From: a virus | Strand: one strand, 5' to 3' | Virus record (IMG/VR): IMGVR_UViG_3300043823_000564 | Location: 1 to 36,354 of that record | Length of the DNA stretch: 36,354 nucleotides | Part shown: in pieces, positions 1 to 11,800 of the stretch | Layout: every line of letters starts with the position of its first letter | Position numbering within the stretch: the first letter of the stretch is position 1 | The notes under the pieces: model-generated | The model's input: the letters and a program-made list of their open reading frames with translations, nothing else | Databases searched by the model: none | Told to the model about the DNA's origin: nothing | Program-made: the position numbers and the translations under genes

Positions 1-2633
1 TTAGTTCTGGAAATATATTAATCACAGGCGGTAATTTAAGTGGCATTGGCACAATGTCTGGCACCACTGGTAACTTTGGTACAGCAACAGTTAATAATTT
101 AAATTCAAGTCATGGTAATATTACTACCGGTTACTTTGGTTCATTAAACACAGCTAATGCAGTTATTACCGGTGGCTATGTAAATAATTTAGCAAACTTA
201 ACTGTAACAACTGCACAAGCTACTAACTTTAGCGCAGGTAACGCAGTAATTGCTGGCGGATATATTAGTAGTTTAGCTAATGCTAATGTTACTACAGCAA
301 ATATTGGTACCTTATATGTTCCAACATTAAATGCAACATATGGCAATATTTTAACTGGCTACTTCAATTTAATAAACACAATTGATGCAGAAATTACTGG
401 TGGTAATGTAACTGGTTTAATAACAGCATCAGCTATTACAGCAAATGCAGTCACAATTAACACAACTAATGCAAACGTAACAACGTTAGTGGCAACCAAT
501 TTCAGCACAGGTAATGCTCAAATTAGTGGTGGTAGTATCGCGGTAACGAATAGTGCTGTGGTAACAGAAGTAGCAACCAACTTTAGTACAGCTAACGCTC
601 GAATCACCGGTGGTGTTATTTCGGGAGCACCGATTAGTGGCAGTACCGGTTACTTTACAACAGCTCAAGCTACAAACTTATCAACTGGTAATGCAGTTAT
701 CACTGGTGGTTACGTGACTGGTGTTGCTAACGTATACACAACCACTGGATATGCAACTAACTTTAGTACAGGTAATGCACAAGTAACTGGTGGGTATGCA
801 ACAGGATTAACTAACCTTAGTGCAACAATAGCTCAAGCTACAAACTTATCAACCGGTAATGCAGTTATTACTGGTGGATATATTACTGGCGTTGCTAATG
901 TATACACTACAACAGCTCAAACCACAAACTTATCAACTGGTAATGCAGTTATCACCGGCGGATATATTACTGGGGTTGCCAGTGTATATGCTACAACAGC
1001 TCAAGCTACAAACTTTAGTACAGGTAATGTTGTATTAACTGGTGGTTATGCAGATAATTTAGTAATTGGCGGTAACGTAGCAACAGCGGGTTCGTTTACA
1101 ACACTAAACGCAAACGGTATTACAAATATTACTAATAGCACAAACGCAACAGGTAGTTCAAATGGTGCATTAGTAGTTAGCGGTGGTGTTGGCATCGGTC
1201 AAGATTTATGGGTCGGCGGAACAATTTATTCATCTAATTTAGTATCGCAAACACATTCGATACTAACAGTTCAAGATCCGCTATTATATCTACAACCAGT
1301 AAACTCTTATCCATACAATTTTGATATTGGTTTCTACAGTCACTTTACTGGAGGCCCATCAAACGTATATGCTCATACTGGTTTAGTACGTAACTATGGT
1401 GATAATACATGGTACTTGTTTAGTAATATTGCAGACCCAAGCGGCAATACTGTAAACTTATCAAGTTCGAGTATTGTTTACGACACTCTGAAAGCTGGTG
1501 GATTAATACTTGCTAATACAACATCAAGTACAAGTCAGGCAACTGGTGCATTGGTTGTTGGTGGCGGCATTGGGGTTGGTGGCGCAATTTATGCTCCGTC
1601 TATTAATACAACTTCTGGTAATATTACTACATTAGTTGCACCTAACTTTAGTTCGGCTAACGCACAAGTAACTGGTGGTTATGCAACTGGCTTAACTAAT
1701 CTTAGTGCAACAACAAGTTATGCAACCAATTTCAGTACAGGTAATGCTCAAATTAGTGGCGGTAGTATTGCAGTAACAAATAGTACAGTGGTAACAGAAG
1801 TAGCAACTAACTTCAGTACATCTAACGCAGTTATTACTGGCGGATATGCAACTAACTTAGCAAACGTATATGCTACAACAGCCGAAGCTACAAACTTATC
1901 AACCGGTAATGCAGTTATTACTGGTGGTTATGTAACTGGTGTTGCTAATGTATATGCTACAACAGCTCAAGCCACAAATTTTAGTACAGCCAATGCAGTT
2001 ATTGCTGGTGGTTATATTACTGGTGTTGCTAATGTATACACAACAACCAGTTATGCTACTAACTTTAGTACAGGTAATGCGCAGATTACAGGCGGAGCAA
2101 TTAATGTTAACAGCGGTGTATTTAATAGCATTAACGTTAATAATTTGGCAACTGCTGGAGCAGCAATTACTGGAGGCACAATTACAGGAACTCCAATTTC
2201 TGGTAGCACTGGTTACTTTACAACTGCTTATGCAACTAATTTAAGTACAGCTAACGTATTAATTACTGGCGGTAGTTTAGTTGGTATTAATATTGAAAAT
2301 GCTGTTACAGCATACGCAACTAACTTTAGTACAGGTAATGCTCGTATCTCTGGCGGTGCTATTGTAACAACACCAATTTCTGGTAGCACCGGTTCGTTTA
2401 CTGCGTTATCAATTGGTGGAGTAACTACAGCATCTGGCAACATTGTAGCAGCAGCATTAGTTGATAGTACAAGTATTACTACTGGTGCTATTACTATTCC
2501 AAACGGTGGCATTGGTGTTGCTGGTAATGTTACAGTTGGAACAAGTGTAAACTTTGCAAATGCAGCAGGTGGCGGTGGTGCCCATATGCAATTTAATCCA
2601 ACTTACTCAAGTATTGATTTTATATTTGGATAA
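1..2633 (+). CDS. Giant repeat-built tail-fibre-like protein, 5'-truncated by the window edge
   Basis: The reading frame is open from base 3, so the ATG at 54 is internal and the true start lies upstream. At least 876 residues are visible. Most of the protein is a 28-residue (84-bp) repeat with the core ATNLSTGNAVITGG, about 16 copies, interrupted around nt 1230-1500 by a PYNFDIGFYSH module that recurs in the three other giant genes here. Short TGALVVSGGVGIG hairpin motifs flank that module. No signal peptide, membrane segment or enzyme motif is visible, and composition is rich in Thr, Asn, Gly, Ala and Ser. Such sequences are typical of beta-helical or beta-hairpin fibre shafts of tailed phages. 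The C-terminus ends in ordinary sequence with no chaperone domain. Fibre function is inferred from repeats and context; the exact attachment site on the virion is unknown. Confidence 0.75.
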   Translation, partial: SSGNILITGGNLSGIGTMSGTTGNFGTATVNNLNSSHGNITTGYFGSLNTANAVITGGYVNNLANLTVTTAQATNFSAGNAVIAGGYISSLANANVTTANIGTLYVPTLNATYGNILTGYFNLINTIDAEITGGNVTGLITASAITANAVTINTTNANVTTLVATNFSTGNAQISGGSIAVTNSAVVTEVATNFSTANARITGGVISGAPISGSTGYFTTAQATNLSTGNAVITGGYVTGVANVYTTTGYATNFSTGNAQVTGGYATGLTNLSATIAQATNLSTGNAVITGGYITGVANVYTTTAQTTNLSTGNAVITGGYITGVASVYATTAQATNFSTGNVVLTGGYADNLVIGGNVATAGSFTTLNANGITNITNSTNATGSSNGALVVSGGVGIGQDLWVGGTIYSSNLVSQTHSILTVQDPLLYLQPVNSYPYNFDIGFYSHFTGGPSNVYAHTGLVRNYGDNTWYLFSNIADPSGNTVNLSSSSIVYDTLKAGGLILANTTSSTSQATGALVVGGGIGVGGAIYAPSINTTSGNITTLVAPNFSSANAQVTGGYATGLTNLSATTSYATNFSTGNAQISGGSIAVTNSTVVTEVATNFSTSNAVITGGYATNLANVYATTAEATNLSTGNAVITGGYVTGVANVYATTAQATNFSTANAVIAGGYITGVANVYTTTSYATNFSTGNAQITGGAINVNSGVFNSINVNNLATAGAAITGGTITGTPISGSTGYFTTAYATNLSTANVLITGGSLVGINIENAVTAYATNFSTGNARISGGAIVTTPISGSTGSFTALSIGGVTTASGNIVAAALVDSTSITTGAITIPNGGIGVAGNVTVGTSVNFANAAGGGGAHMQFNPTYSSIDFIFG
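660..2345 (+). repeat. 84-bp (28-aa) degenerate tandem repeats in the fibre shaft
   Basis: Units carrying the core STGNAVITGG recur through this interval. Adjacent units around 841 and 925 are exactly 84 bp apart and nearly identical in DNA, while others are diverged. The array is broken at about 1060-1640 by a non-repeat module. These are coding repeats of the shaft, in frame throughout. Confidence 0.8.
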
Positions 2634-2636
2634 TAT

Positions 2637-2852
2637 ATGAGTACCATTGGCGCACGTATTACGAACACTGGAATATTATTCACTGCCGGTCAGTTTGACG
2701 AAGTGACTCAAAGTAATATTAGCATGACAGCAAATACCATTTTTGCTGGGTCATTCGACGAAGTAACAAATCCGGGAATTCCTATGCGTTACCTACCAAA
2801 CGGTACTATACAAGTTGATGGGCATTTTGATGAAGTAACAGGTTTAAATTAG
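2637..2852 (+). CDS. Small FDEVT-repeat protein, function unknown
   Basis: This 71-residue protein starts three bases after the preceding stop, so it is probably translated by coupling; no strong ribosome-binding site is visible. It contains three copies of a unit of about 25 residues, each with the identical pentapeptide FDEVT preceded by Gly and one residue (GQFDEVT, GSFDEVT, GHFDEVT). It has no signal peptide or membrane segment. Its position between two giant fibre genes on the same strand suggests a small virion or fibre-accessory component. I do not recognise a named family. The regular acidic repeat argues that it is a real gene and not a chance frame. Confidence 0.65.
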   Translation: MSTIGARITNTGILFTAGQFDEVTQSNISMTANTIFAGSFDEVTNPGIPMRYLPNGTIQVDGHFDEVTGLN

Positions 2853-2869
2853 TGGCAGAAAAAGCCACT
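2851..2869 (+). terminator. Possible weak hairpin terminator or attenuator
   Basis: A 6-bp inverted repeat AGTGGC / GCCACT surrounds an A-rich 7-base loop and overlaps the stop codon of the FDEVT gene. It lacks a real U-tract (only TATT follows), so termination would be partial at best. It sits just upstream of a late-promoter box. Confidence 0.35.
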
Positions 2870-2881
2870 TATTAGAATTAA

Positions 2882-2889
2882 GATAAATA
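2882..2889 (+). promoter_or_regulatory. T4-type late promoter box GATAAATA
   Basis: GATAAATA differs by one base from the T4 late promoter box TATAAATA and is followed by C, as in three other copies in this window. With the T4 spacing (box at -13 to -6), transcription would start about two bases before the ATG at 2897, giving an almost leaderless message. Confidence 0.55.
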
Positions 2890-2896
2890 CTACACT

Positions 2897-5800
2897 ATGG
2901 CAAAACTCTTAAGCGGAACACGAATTTATGGTAATGCGTCAATTGACAGCAATTTAGCTATCAATGGTACAAATGCTTCAACAAGTACTACAACAGGCGC
3001 ACTTGTAGTTGGAGGCGGTGCAGGAATTGCAGGAAGCATATACGCTGGCTCAATTTTGTCAACCCCCATTTCGGGCAGTACTGGTTACTTTACAACTGCA
3101 CAATCAACTAATTTAAGTTCGGCAAACGTTTTAATTGTTGGTGCCCAAAGCACAGGCAATGTTAATGGCGCACTTGTAGTCACTGGTGGTGTTGGTGTAA
3201 GTGGTAATATTTACACTGGTGGTAACATTGTAGTTACTGGTGGCATCACTGCTTCTACATTAAATGTAGCTGGTGGCGGTCTAAATGGTGTGGCAATTGG
3301 TCAAACAACTCCGGCAACTGGTTCATTTACAACATTAACAAGCACAAGCACTACAACATTAAACGGTAACTTAGTTGCCGCAAGCGGCACAGCAAGTTCA
3401 AATACAACAACTGGTGCATTGGTAGTAACCGGCGGCGCTGGTATTACTGGTGCAGTAAACGTTGGTGGTGCAATTAGTGCCGGTGGCGAAATTCTTGCAG
3501 GATCTGGTATAGCCAGTACAAGTAGTTCAAACGGTTCATTAGTTGTATTGGGCGGCGCCGGTGTTAGCGGTACCCTAAATATTGGCGGCAATTTAAACGT
3601 AGTTGGAACAGCCGCGGTACCAACATACACAAACCCATTTGTATCAAATAATGGAATAGCAACTACTGAATTTGTGCAAAACGTATCAAGCTGGTCAATG
3701 GCAACTGTGCCATTAACAAATATTACTGCCGGTCATTATAGTTTTGCATCTATCGGGTACAACGCAACAATTACATATACTGTAACTGGCGGTGTTATTA
3801 GTAGTGTATTAGTTGTTAGTGGTGGTACATCATATTATGTTGGTGACTTAATTACAATCACTGGTGGTAATTTTGACTCAGTTGTGCGTGTTACTTCAAC
3901 TAATTCTGGCGCAGTAACCGGAGTCCAAATTTTATACGGCGGATCGGGCTATGCAAATGCTGCTGCTGCAACAACATTCCCAACACAACCGGTTGCATCA
4001 ACATATACATTAGATGGTACGCTAACTGCTAACGTTATATTTATTATGCCGGTTGGAACATATATATCTGGATCAAACCAATGGTATATTGCTAATAATA
4101 CAACAAACACAGGCTCTAATACTTACGATGTTAAATTCTATTTAACTAACGGAGCAGGTGGCGCTATTGGTAACGGTACAACTGCTATCCAAGGAACGTC
4201 TAACTCTCGTATTACTATTATTGCTACAGATGGCATCAATGATTTATATTCCGTTAATGGACAAACATACATTGCATACCAGGACGTTACAGACAACGGT
4301 CCTGAAAATTCAGACGTATTAGTTGTCGACTTTGATCCACCGTTTTATCAGTTAACCGACGGTTTAACAGTTGGTTGCGGAGCAGTATATATTAATATGA
4401 CTGCAACACCGACATTAAATGTTAATGGGTTGGGCGCATACACAATCGTCAAAGGAACAAATGCTCCGTTGTTAGTCGGTGATATCGGTGGTAATAATCA
4501 CGAGATGTTAATGACTTATAATCTCGGGACACAAACTTGGGTATTACAAAATCCAATCTTTGGAGTTGGTACAACAGGCGTTCAATACCACGACATCGAC
4601 GACTATCAATACTTTACTGTTGGCACAGTAACCGGCTCAGGATTTATTACAGAAATCTCTGGTAACGTAATGTACCCAGAGGGCGAATACGTATATCAAG
4701 GTAGTAGTTGGGCCGATGCTACAGCCACTGGTACTATTCAATCTTATTTCAGCGGTAACTCAATATTAGTTATTGAAGGTAGTACATTAACCTCAAACGG
4801 TTTAACAAATTCAACTTCAATTTGGAATCTCGGACAACCTGTTTACGGCGCTAACTCTGGCTCTCATGCTACATTAGTATCGGCAAACCTTTTACAAACA
4901 ACAGATACATTATATGTAGAATTTACTAATCCGTATCGTCAATTACTTGATGGGTTAACTGTGGGTAGCGGTTTCCAATACATTAACCAAACATCTACAC
5001 CAACATTAGATGCTGACGGCTTAGGAGCTTACCCAATTGTTAAAGGAGTAAATGTTCCGTTGCTACCGGGTGATATTGGTGGTAATAATCACGAAGGTTT
5101 ATTAACTTATAATCTCGGCACACAAACTTGGGTATTACAAAACCCAATCTTTGGAGTTGCTACAACTGGCGTTCAGTATATTGATGCAGGTGGCACATCA
5201 GATGTATTAACAATGGATTTTGCTGTTCCATATCAAGTGTTACTTGATGGATTAACCGTTGGTGGCGGCGCACAATATGTTAACCAAACAACTACCCCAA
5301 CATTAAATGTTGATGGATTGGGTGCCTATACTATTGTTAAAGGTGCAAATTATCCACTATTAGTGGGTGATATCGGCGGTAATAATCACGAGATGTTATT
5401 GACATTCAACCTTGGTACAACTACCTGGGTATTACAAAATCCAATCTTTGGGGTCGGGTCAATTGGGTTATCATATCAAGACATTGACGATTATCAATAC
5501 TTTACTGCTAACATTGTTCACGGAACCTTTATTACAGCCGACAGCAATAATCCCAGTTATCCAAACGGTGAAATAGTTTACCAAGGTACAAGTTTGGCAA
5601 CAGCAACAGCATATGGTTACGCAGATTTCTTTGCAACATTTAATAATACTGCAAATACATTCTCAATTGCAGATAGTGTGTTTACTGCTAACTATAACCC
5701 AGCAACTGGTGCAGGAACTAATTTCTTTGGCATTTGGGATATTGGACAAAATATCTATGGTGCCAATTCTGGTGCTATTGCTAATTTATATGCTTTCCAG

Positions 5801-8800
5801 TTAACATCGACTACAGATAGTTTAGAAGTTGACCACACTATTCCATACCAAGCATTGCTCGACGGGTTAACCATTGGCGCAGGTGCACAATATCCAAACC
5901 AAACAACAACTCCGCAAATCTTGGTCGACGGTTTTGGACCTTATACTATTACCAAAGGCCCAAATGCTCCGTTATTACCTGGAGATATTTCTGGTGCAAA
6001 CCATGAATTAATTTTAACATTTAATTTAGGCACGTTAACTTGGGTATTACAAAATCCAACGTTCTCGCCAAGTACAGTAGGTACATTATACTCAGACGAT
6101 TACGGCACAGTTAATAATATTGTTGCCCGCTTTAATCCACCATTCCAATACCCAATTGAGGGTATGTTAATTAACGTTAACGCAAGCTATATTAACACTT
6201 CTACAAATGTTACAATGAAAATCGACGGATTGCCGGCATTCCCGGTAGTACGTGCAGGTGCAAATAGTGTGTTAATTGGCGACATTCAAGCAGCCAACTA
6301 CTACTCAATCTTTACCTGGGACGACGACGCTCAAGCCTGGCAAATTATTAATCCGTACAACTTCGGTGGTAATTCTGTAGTTGCATATGGACAAACACCG
6401 AGTACAAGTACAACAACCGGTGCATTAGTAGTAACTGGTGGCGCAGGTATTAGCGGAAACGTATACGCAGGATCAGTTCACGGTACCACTGTTTACGATA
6501 ATGGCAACAGAGTAATTACTAATTTATCAAGTAGCGGCGCCGGCAATATTAGTATTACTGGATCAATTCCATCGTTGACTATCGGATTGCCTGCTACCGG
6601 AACAGGAGCACAATCCAGTGTTGGTAGCTCTACAAGTATTCCTGTACTAAGTACAGATGCATATGGTCGTGTTATATCTTTATCAAGTGTTACACGTTCA
6701 ACTGTATTCCCAACATTAAACACAACCGGTAACACATACATTGACACTGGCCCAACTATTACTGGGGTAGCAACATTAACAAACGAAACCGACAGTACAG
6801 GTACTGGTGCTGGCGCATTGGTTGTTGCTGGTGGTATTGGTGTTGCTAAGACTGGTTATTTTGGCGGTGACTTACACGTTTTAGGTAACTTGTATACTGT
6901 TAATACAATTAGTACAGGTACTATTACAGCGTCAGTTGTTAACACATTATTATACTTGGGCGAAAGCAATCCCGCACCATATAACTTTGACGTTGGTGTG
7001 TATAGTTTATCAACTGACCCACTGGACAGCAACCGTACGCAATATTTTGGTTTAGTTCGCAATCATACAAATGACTATTGGACATTCTTTAGTAACGCCA
7101 ATACTCAACCAACTGCTAATACAACAGTTAACTTCACTGAAGGTAATATCATTTATGATACTATTAAAGCAGGTGGGGCACTATTAGTAAACACTACAGT
7201 ATCTACCAGTACTACAACAGGTGCATTAATTGTTGATGGTGGTGTTGGTATAGCCGGCAACGTTTATGCTGGTGCAGTATACACAGATCATAATTATTTT
7301 GCAAACGGCACTCCATTTGCAACTACAACATTACAGAATAGTTCTGAAATTACTTCAAGTGCTGCATCTGGATTTAATGTACAATTAAATTTAGCAACCA
7401 CAGGTGTAACACCGGGTGTATACGGTTCTAACGTTAGTATTCCTACTATTGTAGTTGATAGCAAAGGTCGTATTACCAGCTTAACAAGTAACGCAGTAAG
7501 TAGTAGTCTTGCGCTTGCAGGCACAGGTTATAGCACTGGCGCAGTTAGTTTATTAAATCAAACTTTAACCTTTGCGGGACAATATGGCGTAACAGCAGTT
7601 ACCAGTGGTAATGTTGTTACAATTAGTACATCTCAAGATTTAGAAGCATCAGCAAGTCCAACATTTGGTAACGTAACAGTAACTAATACGTTGCAAGTTG
7701 CGGCTCTTGAAGTTGGCACAAACTCTTCGGCTGGAACTACTACATTAGCTGGCGCAACTGTGTTAGGTGGCGGCTTACGTGTTTATACAGCAACTTCGGC
7801 AGACGGACAAGATACATACACAGACTTACGTTATAACCCAAGTTCGGGTGCAACATTATTAAGTACTAAGGCAAGTGCATTGTACTTACAATACGATCAC
7901 GGAACAGGCGGCGTTGTATTTGGTAACGGCGCAGGTTCGGAAGTTGGGTATGTTGATGCTTCGGGTAACGCAAACTTTGTTGGTGCTATTACACAAGCTG
8001 GTAGTCAAGTATTAACTGCTGCCAACTACAACAGTTATGCTCCAAGTAACTCGGGCCAAGGTGCAACTGGCACATGGAATATTAGTATTACTGGTACAAC
8101 CGGTAATGCATCGGCTGCATCGTTAACTGGTACATATTTGGCCACTGGCGTTACAACAAGTAGTTTAAACACACTTGGTACTTTATTATCACTAAACGTT
8201 TCTGGAACTACAACAGCCGGTGGATTAGTAAATGCATCGGCAGGATTAGTGGCAAGTTATGTATATGCTGGCACAATCGGTAACGTTGGGGCAATTTTAA
8301 ACGGTGTAATATACACAGCGGCTCAGCCAAATGTTACAAGTCTTGGCACGTTAACTGGATTAACGGTATCTGGCACAACAACATTAACTGGCACAGCAAA
8401 TATTGCTACTACCAATGTTGTTACGGCAAATGCTATTACTTCATACTCGTCTAACCTTAGCACAGGTAATGCACAAATTTCCGGCGGAGCAATTACAAGC
8501 ACTCCAATCTCTGGAAGTACTGGCTCATTTACAACATTAACTGCAAGTGGCGTATCGAAATTTAATAGTAACGTGGTAGCCGCAAGTGGTACAGCAAGCT
8601 CAAGTACAACAACTGGTGCATTGGTAGTAACAGGCGGCGCCGGTATTACTGGCGCGGTATACGCTGGATCAATTTACACAAACAATCAATATTTTGCCAA
8701 TGGTGCTCCTTATGTTAGTACAATCCTAACATCAGACCCAACTATTACAGCGATCCAAGCAAACGTAATAGCTGCTAATGCCGCTATAGTTACAGCTAAT

Positions 8801-11800
8801 ACTGGCGTAGTTAGTTATGTAAATACAATCCAATCTGGTATTAATGCAAACGTAACAGCCGCTAATGCCGCGATAGTTACAGCTAATACTGGCGTGGTAA
8901 GTTACATTAATTCCATTAATGCAACATTAAATGCGGCCATTACAGCCAACATTAATGCAACGGACGTATTAATTATTACAGCCAACACTGGTGTAGTAAG
9001 TTATGTAAACTCATTGAATACTGGAATGGCAGCTAATGTAAATGCTGCCAACGCCGCAATCGTCACTGCCAACGCAGGAGTGATAAGTTACATTACTACT
9101 CAACTTGGTGTAGTTGATGGATATATAACAGCTAACACTAATGCGGCTAATGCGGCTATTGTTACAGCCAACGCAGGAGTGATAAGTTACATTACTACTC
9201 AACTTGGTGTAGTTGATGGATATATAACAGCTAACACTAATGCGGCTAATACTGCAATCGTTACGGCTAACACCGGTGTAGTGAGTTATGTAAACTCATT
9301 GAATAGTTCAATGATTACCAACGTTAATGCGGCCAATACAGCAATCACAACAGCAAATACAGGTGTGGTATCATATGTTAACACATTAAATTCTGCACTA
9401 AACACAGCAATGATGGCAAATGTGGCCGCTGCTAATGCGGCTATAGTTACTGCTAACGCAGGTGTAGTAAGTTATGTTACTAGTCAAATTACATCATTGA
9501 TTGGTGGCGCACCTGCTGCTCTTGACACGTTGAATTTAATTGCTGCCAATTTGGCCGCTGATGCTAATAGCATCGGAACCATTATTAGTGGATTAACCGC
9601 AGTTAATGCTAACGTAGTTGCTGCTAATGCTTCTGTTGCCGCAGTTTCCGCGGCCTGGTCGGCCAATGCATCAAACCAAGAAACAGAAATGTCTGGTTTA
9701 CGTGCTAACATTAATGCTGCCAATACAGCAATCGTAACAGCCAATACTAGTGTAGTAAGTTATATTGGAACACAAGTTAGTCTAATTGATGGTTATATCA
9801 TAGCCAATGTTAATGCGGCTAATACAGCAATCGTTACAGCAAACACAGGTGTAGTAAGTTATGTTAATTCTATAGCAACAGCTACTAATGTTGCAATCGT
9901 TACAGCCAACACAGGTGTGGTAGCATACGTGAATTCATTGAATTCCGGAATGGTATCAAATCTTACTACTGCAAATTCAGCAGTGGTATCATATGTAAAT
10001 GCACAAGATACTATTATAACAAACTGGATGATTGCAAACGTTGCTGCCGCAAATGCAAATACGCTTACAACAGTTACAACCGCATATAATAATTTAACTG
10101 CTTACGTTGATGGCGAAACTGGCCCAATTAATGCAAGTATTACAGCAGCCAACGCAGCTATTGCAACATTACAAACCAATCAGGCATTACTGCAAACTGA
10201 AGTTTATTCTAATGCAAACGTTGCGGCATACTTAACTACAAATGCACAAAATATTGCCGGTGGTAATTTATACCTGTCAGGTAACATTGTTGCAAATGAA
10301 ATATATGTAAATGAATTATTTTATCCAAACGGTTACCCATATTCAACATCAACTACTGGTACAACCGGTAATTTAACATATGGTATTACGGCATCAACTG
10401 CAAATTCTGCAGTAATATTAAACACCGGAATTTACTTTAATCAAGCAAATATCAGTACATTATTGACATTAATTGATTCTGTTGAAACAACTGGCAACAC
10501 TACTATTTCGTGGGATTTGACTTCAGTTGATTATACTAATTCATATTATGAAAAAGCTCAAATTGATGCGGTTACTGATGGAGTAATAGTTCAGTATACA
10601 GAATATAATAACATTACAAATACTGCATCAACACCATTGACAACTTATCAAGTAATTTTAAGTGGTAGTGAGGGTTATGTACAGTTATGGGCATCTGGTT
10701 TAAGTAATAATGTTAATGTTGCATTCAAACGTAAATTATTAGGATCTTACACACCGTATGGTTATGTACTTTCTAGCACAAGTGGCAACGGTAGCGTGTT
10801 ACAAAATGTTGTAACAAGTCCTACAATTTATTCTGCACAGGCAACAATTAATAATATTGCAACCATAATCGATACATTCCCTGTAACAGGGATTCAATCA
10901 GTTAGTTGGAAATTATCAAGTTCGGATATTGTCAACGGAAAGTACTCAAAATCGTCAATTGATGCAGTATTAGCAGGAAGCCCAACTGATTCTGCAAACC
11001 TTGCAATAAAAACAAATGAATATGGTACTGTAGAAACTAGTTCGGGCCTTAGAGCAGCTACGTTTACAAGTAACATTACATCCGACGGTAATATTTCTTT
11101 ATGGGCCACTGGTGTTAGCTCTGTTGTTTCTGTAACATACGAGCGCACACAATTAGGAACTGCAACCCCTACTGGATATACACTTGGATATGTAAATTCA
11201 AGTAATGTTGTTACCCCAACAACTGGTATGTATTTTGGCAATGTTTCGTTTACTAGTACAAACTTACAAAATAATAACCCAAATATTCTAATCGATACAA
11301 TTCCGGTGTCGGGGAATACTTCTGTTACTTGGCAACTTGCTGGTTCTACAATAGCTAACGTTATATTACAAAGTGGTCAAGGAGCAGGCGGTACATCTAC
11401 TGGAAACGTTTACTCAAGAACAACTATTAGAGCAATTACCGATGGAACAAATGTCTATTCGACCCAAACAGATGATATTTCGAATCTTAATATAGATATT
11501 GCAAATTTTGTTGCGCTTAAAACAAACGACGGAAATATTACATTATATGCAACAGGAGTTGCATCAAATACCGACACATTTATTGCATTTGAAAGATCAG
11601 CAATCGGTTCAAATACTGTGCCAGGATATACTACTTCTAGCTTTGGTACTGTGTCGACTTCAACCGGATTAGCAATTGGTACGGGTAGTTCTGGGTTAAC
11701 CCCAGCCGATGTTGTTGCTAATACTGTTGGTTCAACTGTTATTGATACTTTAGATGCTTCTCAGTTTACAACAGCTAAATATCTGGTTCAAGCAACGTTT

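Noticed and set aside
54-56. ATG at 54 as the start of the first gene
   Set aside because: The frame is open to the window edge, and the 17 upstream codons encode the same shaft repeat (SSGNILITGGNLSG), so the gene begins outside the window.
660-2345. Regularly spaced repeats that could suggest a CRISPR array
   Set aside because: The repeats are in frame, degenerate at the protein-repeat level, 84 bp apart without unique spacers, and encode a fibre shaft.
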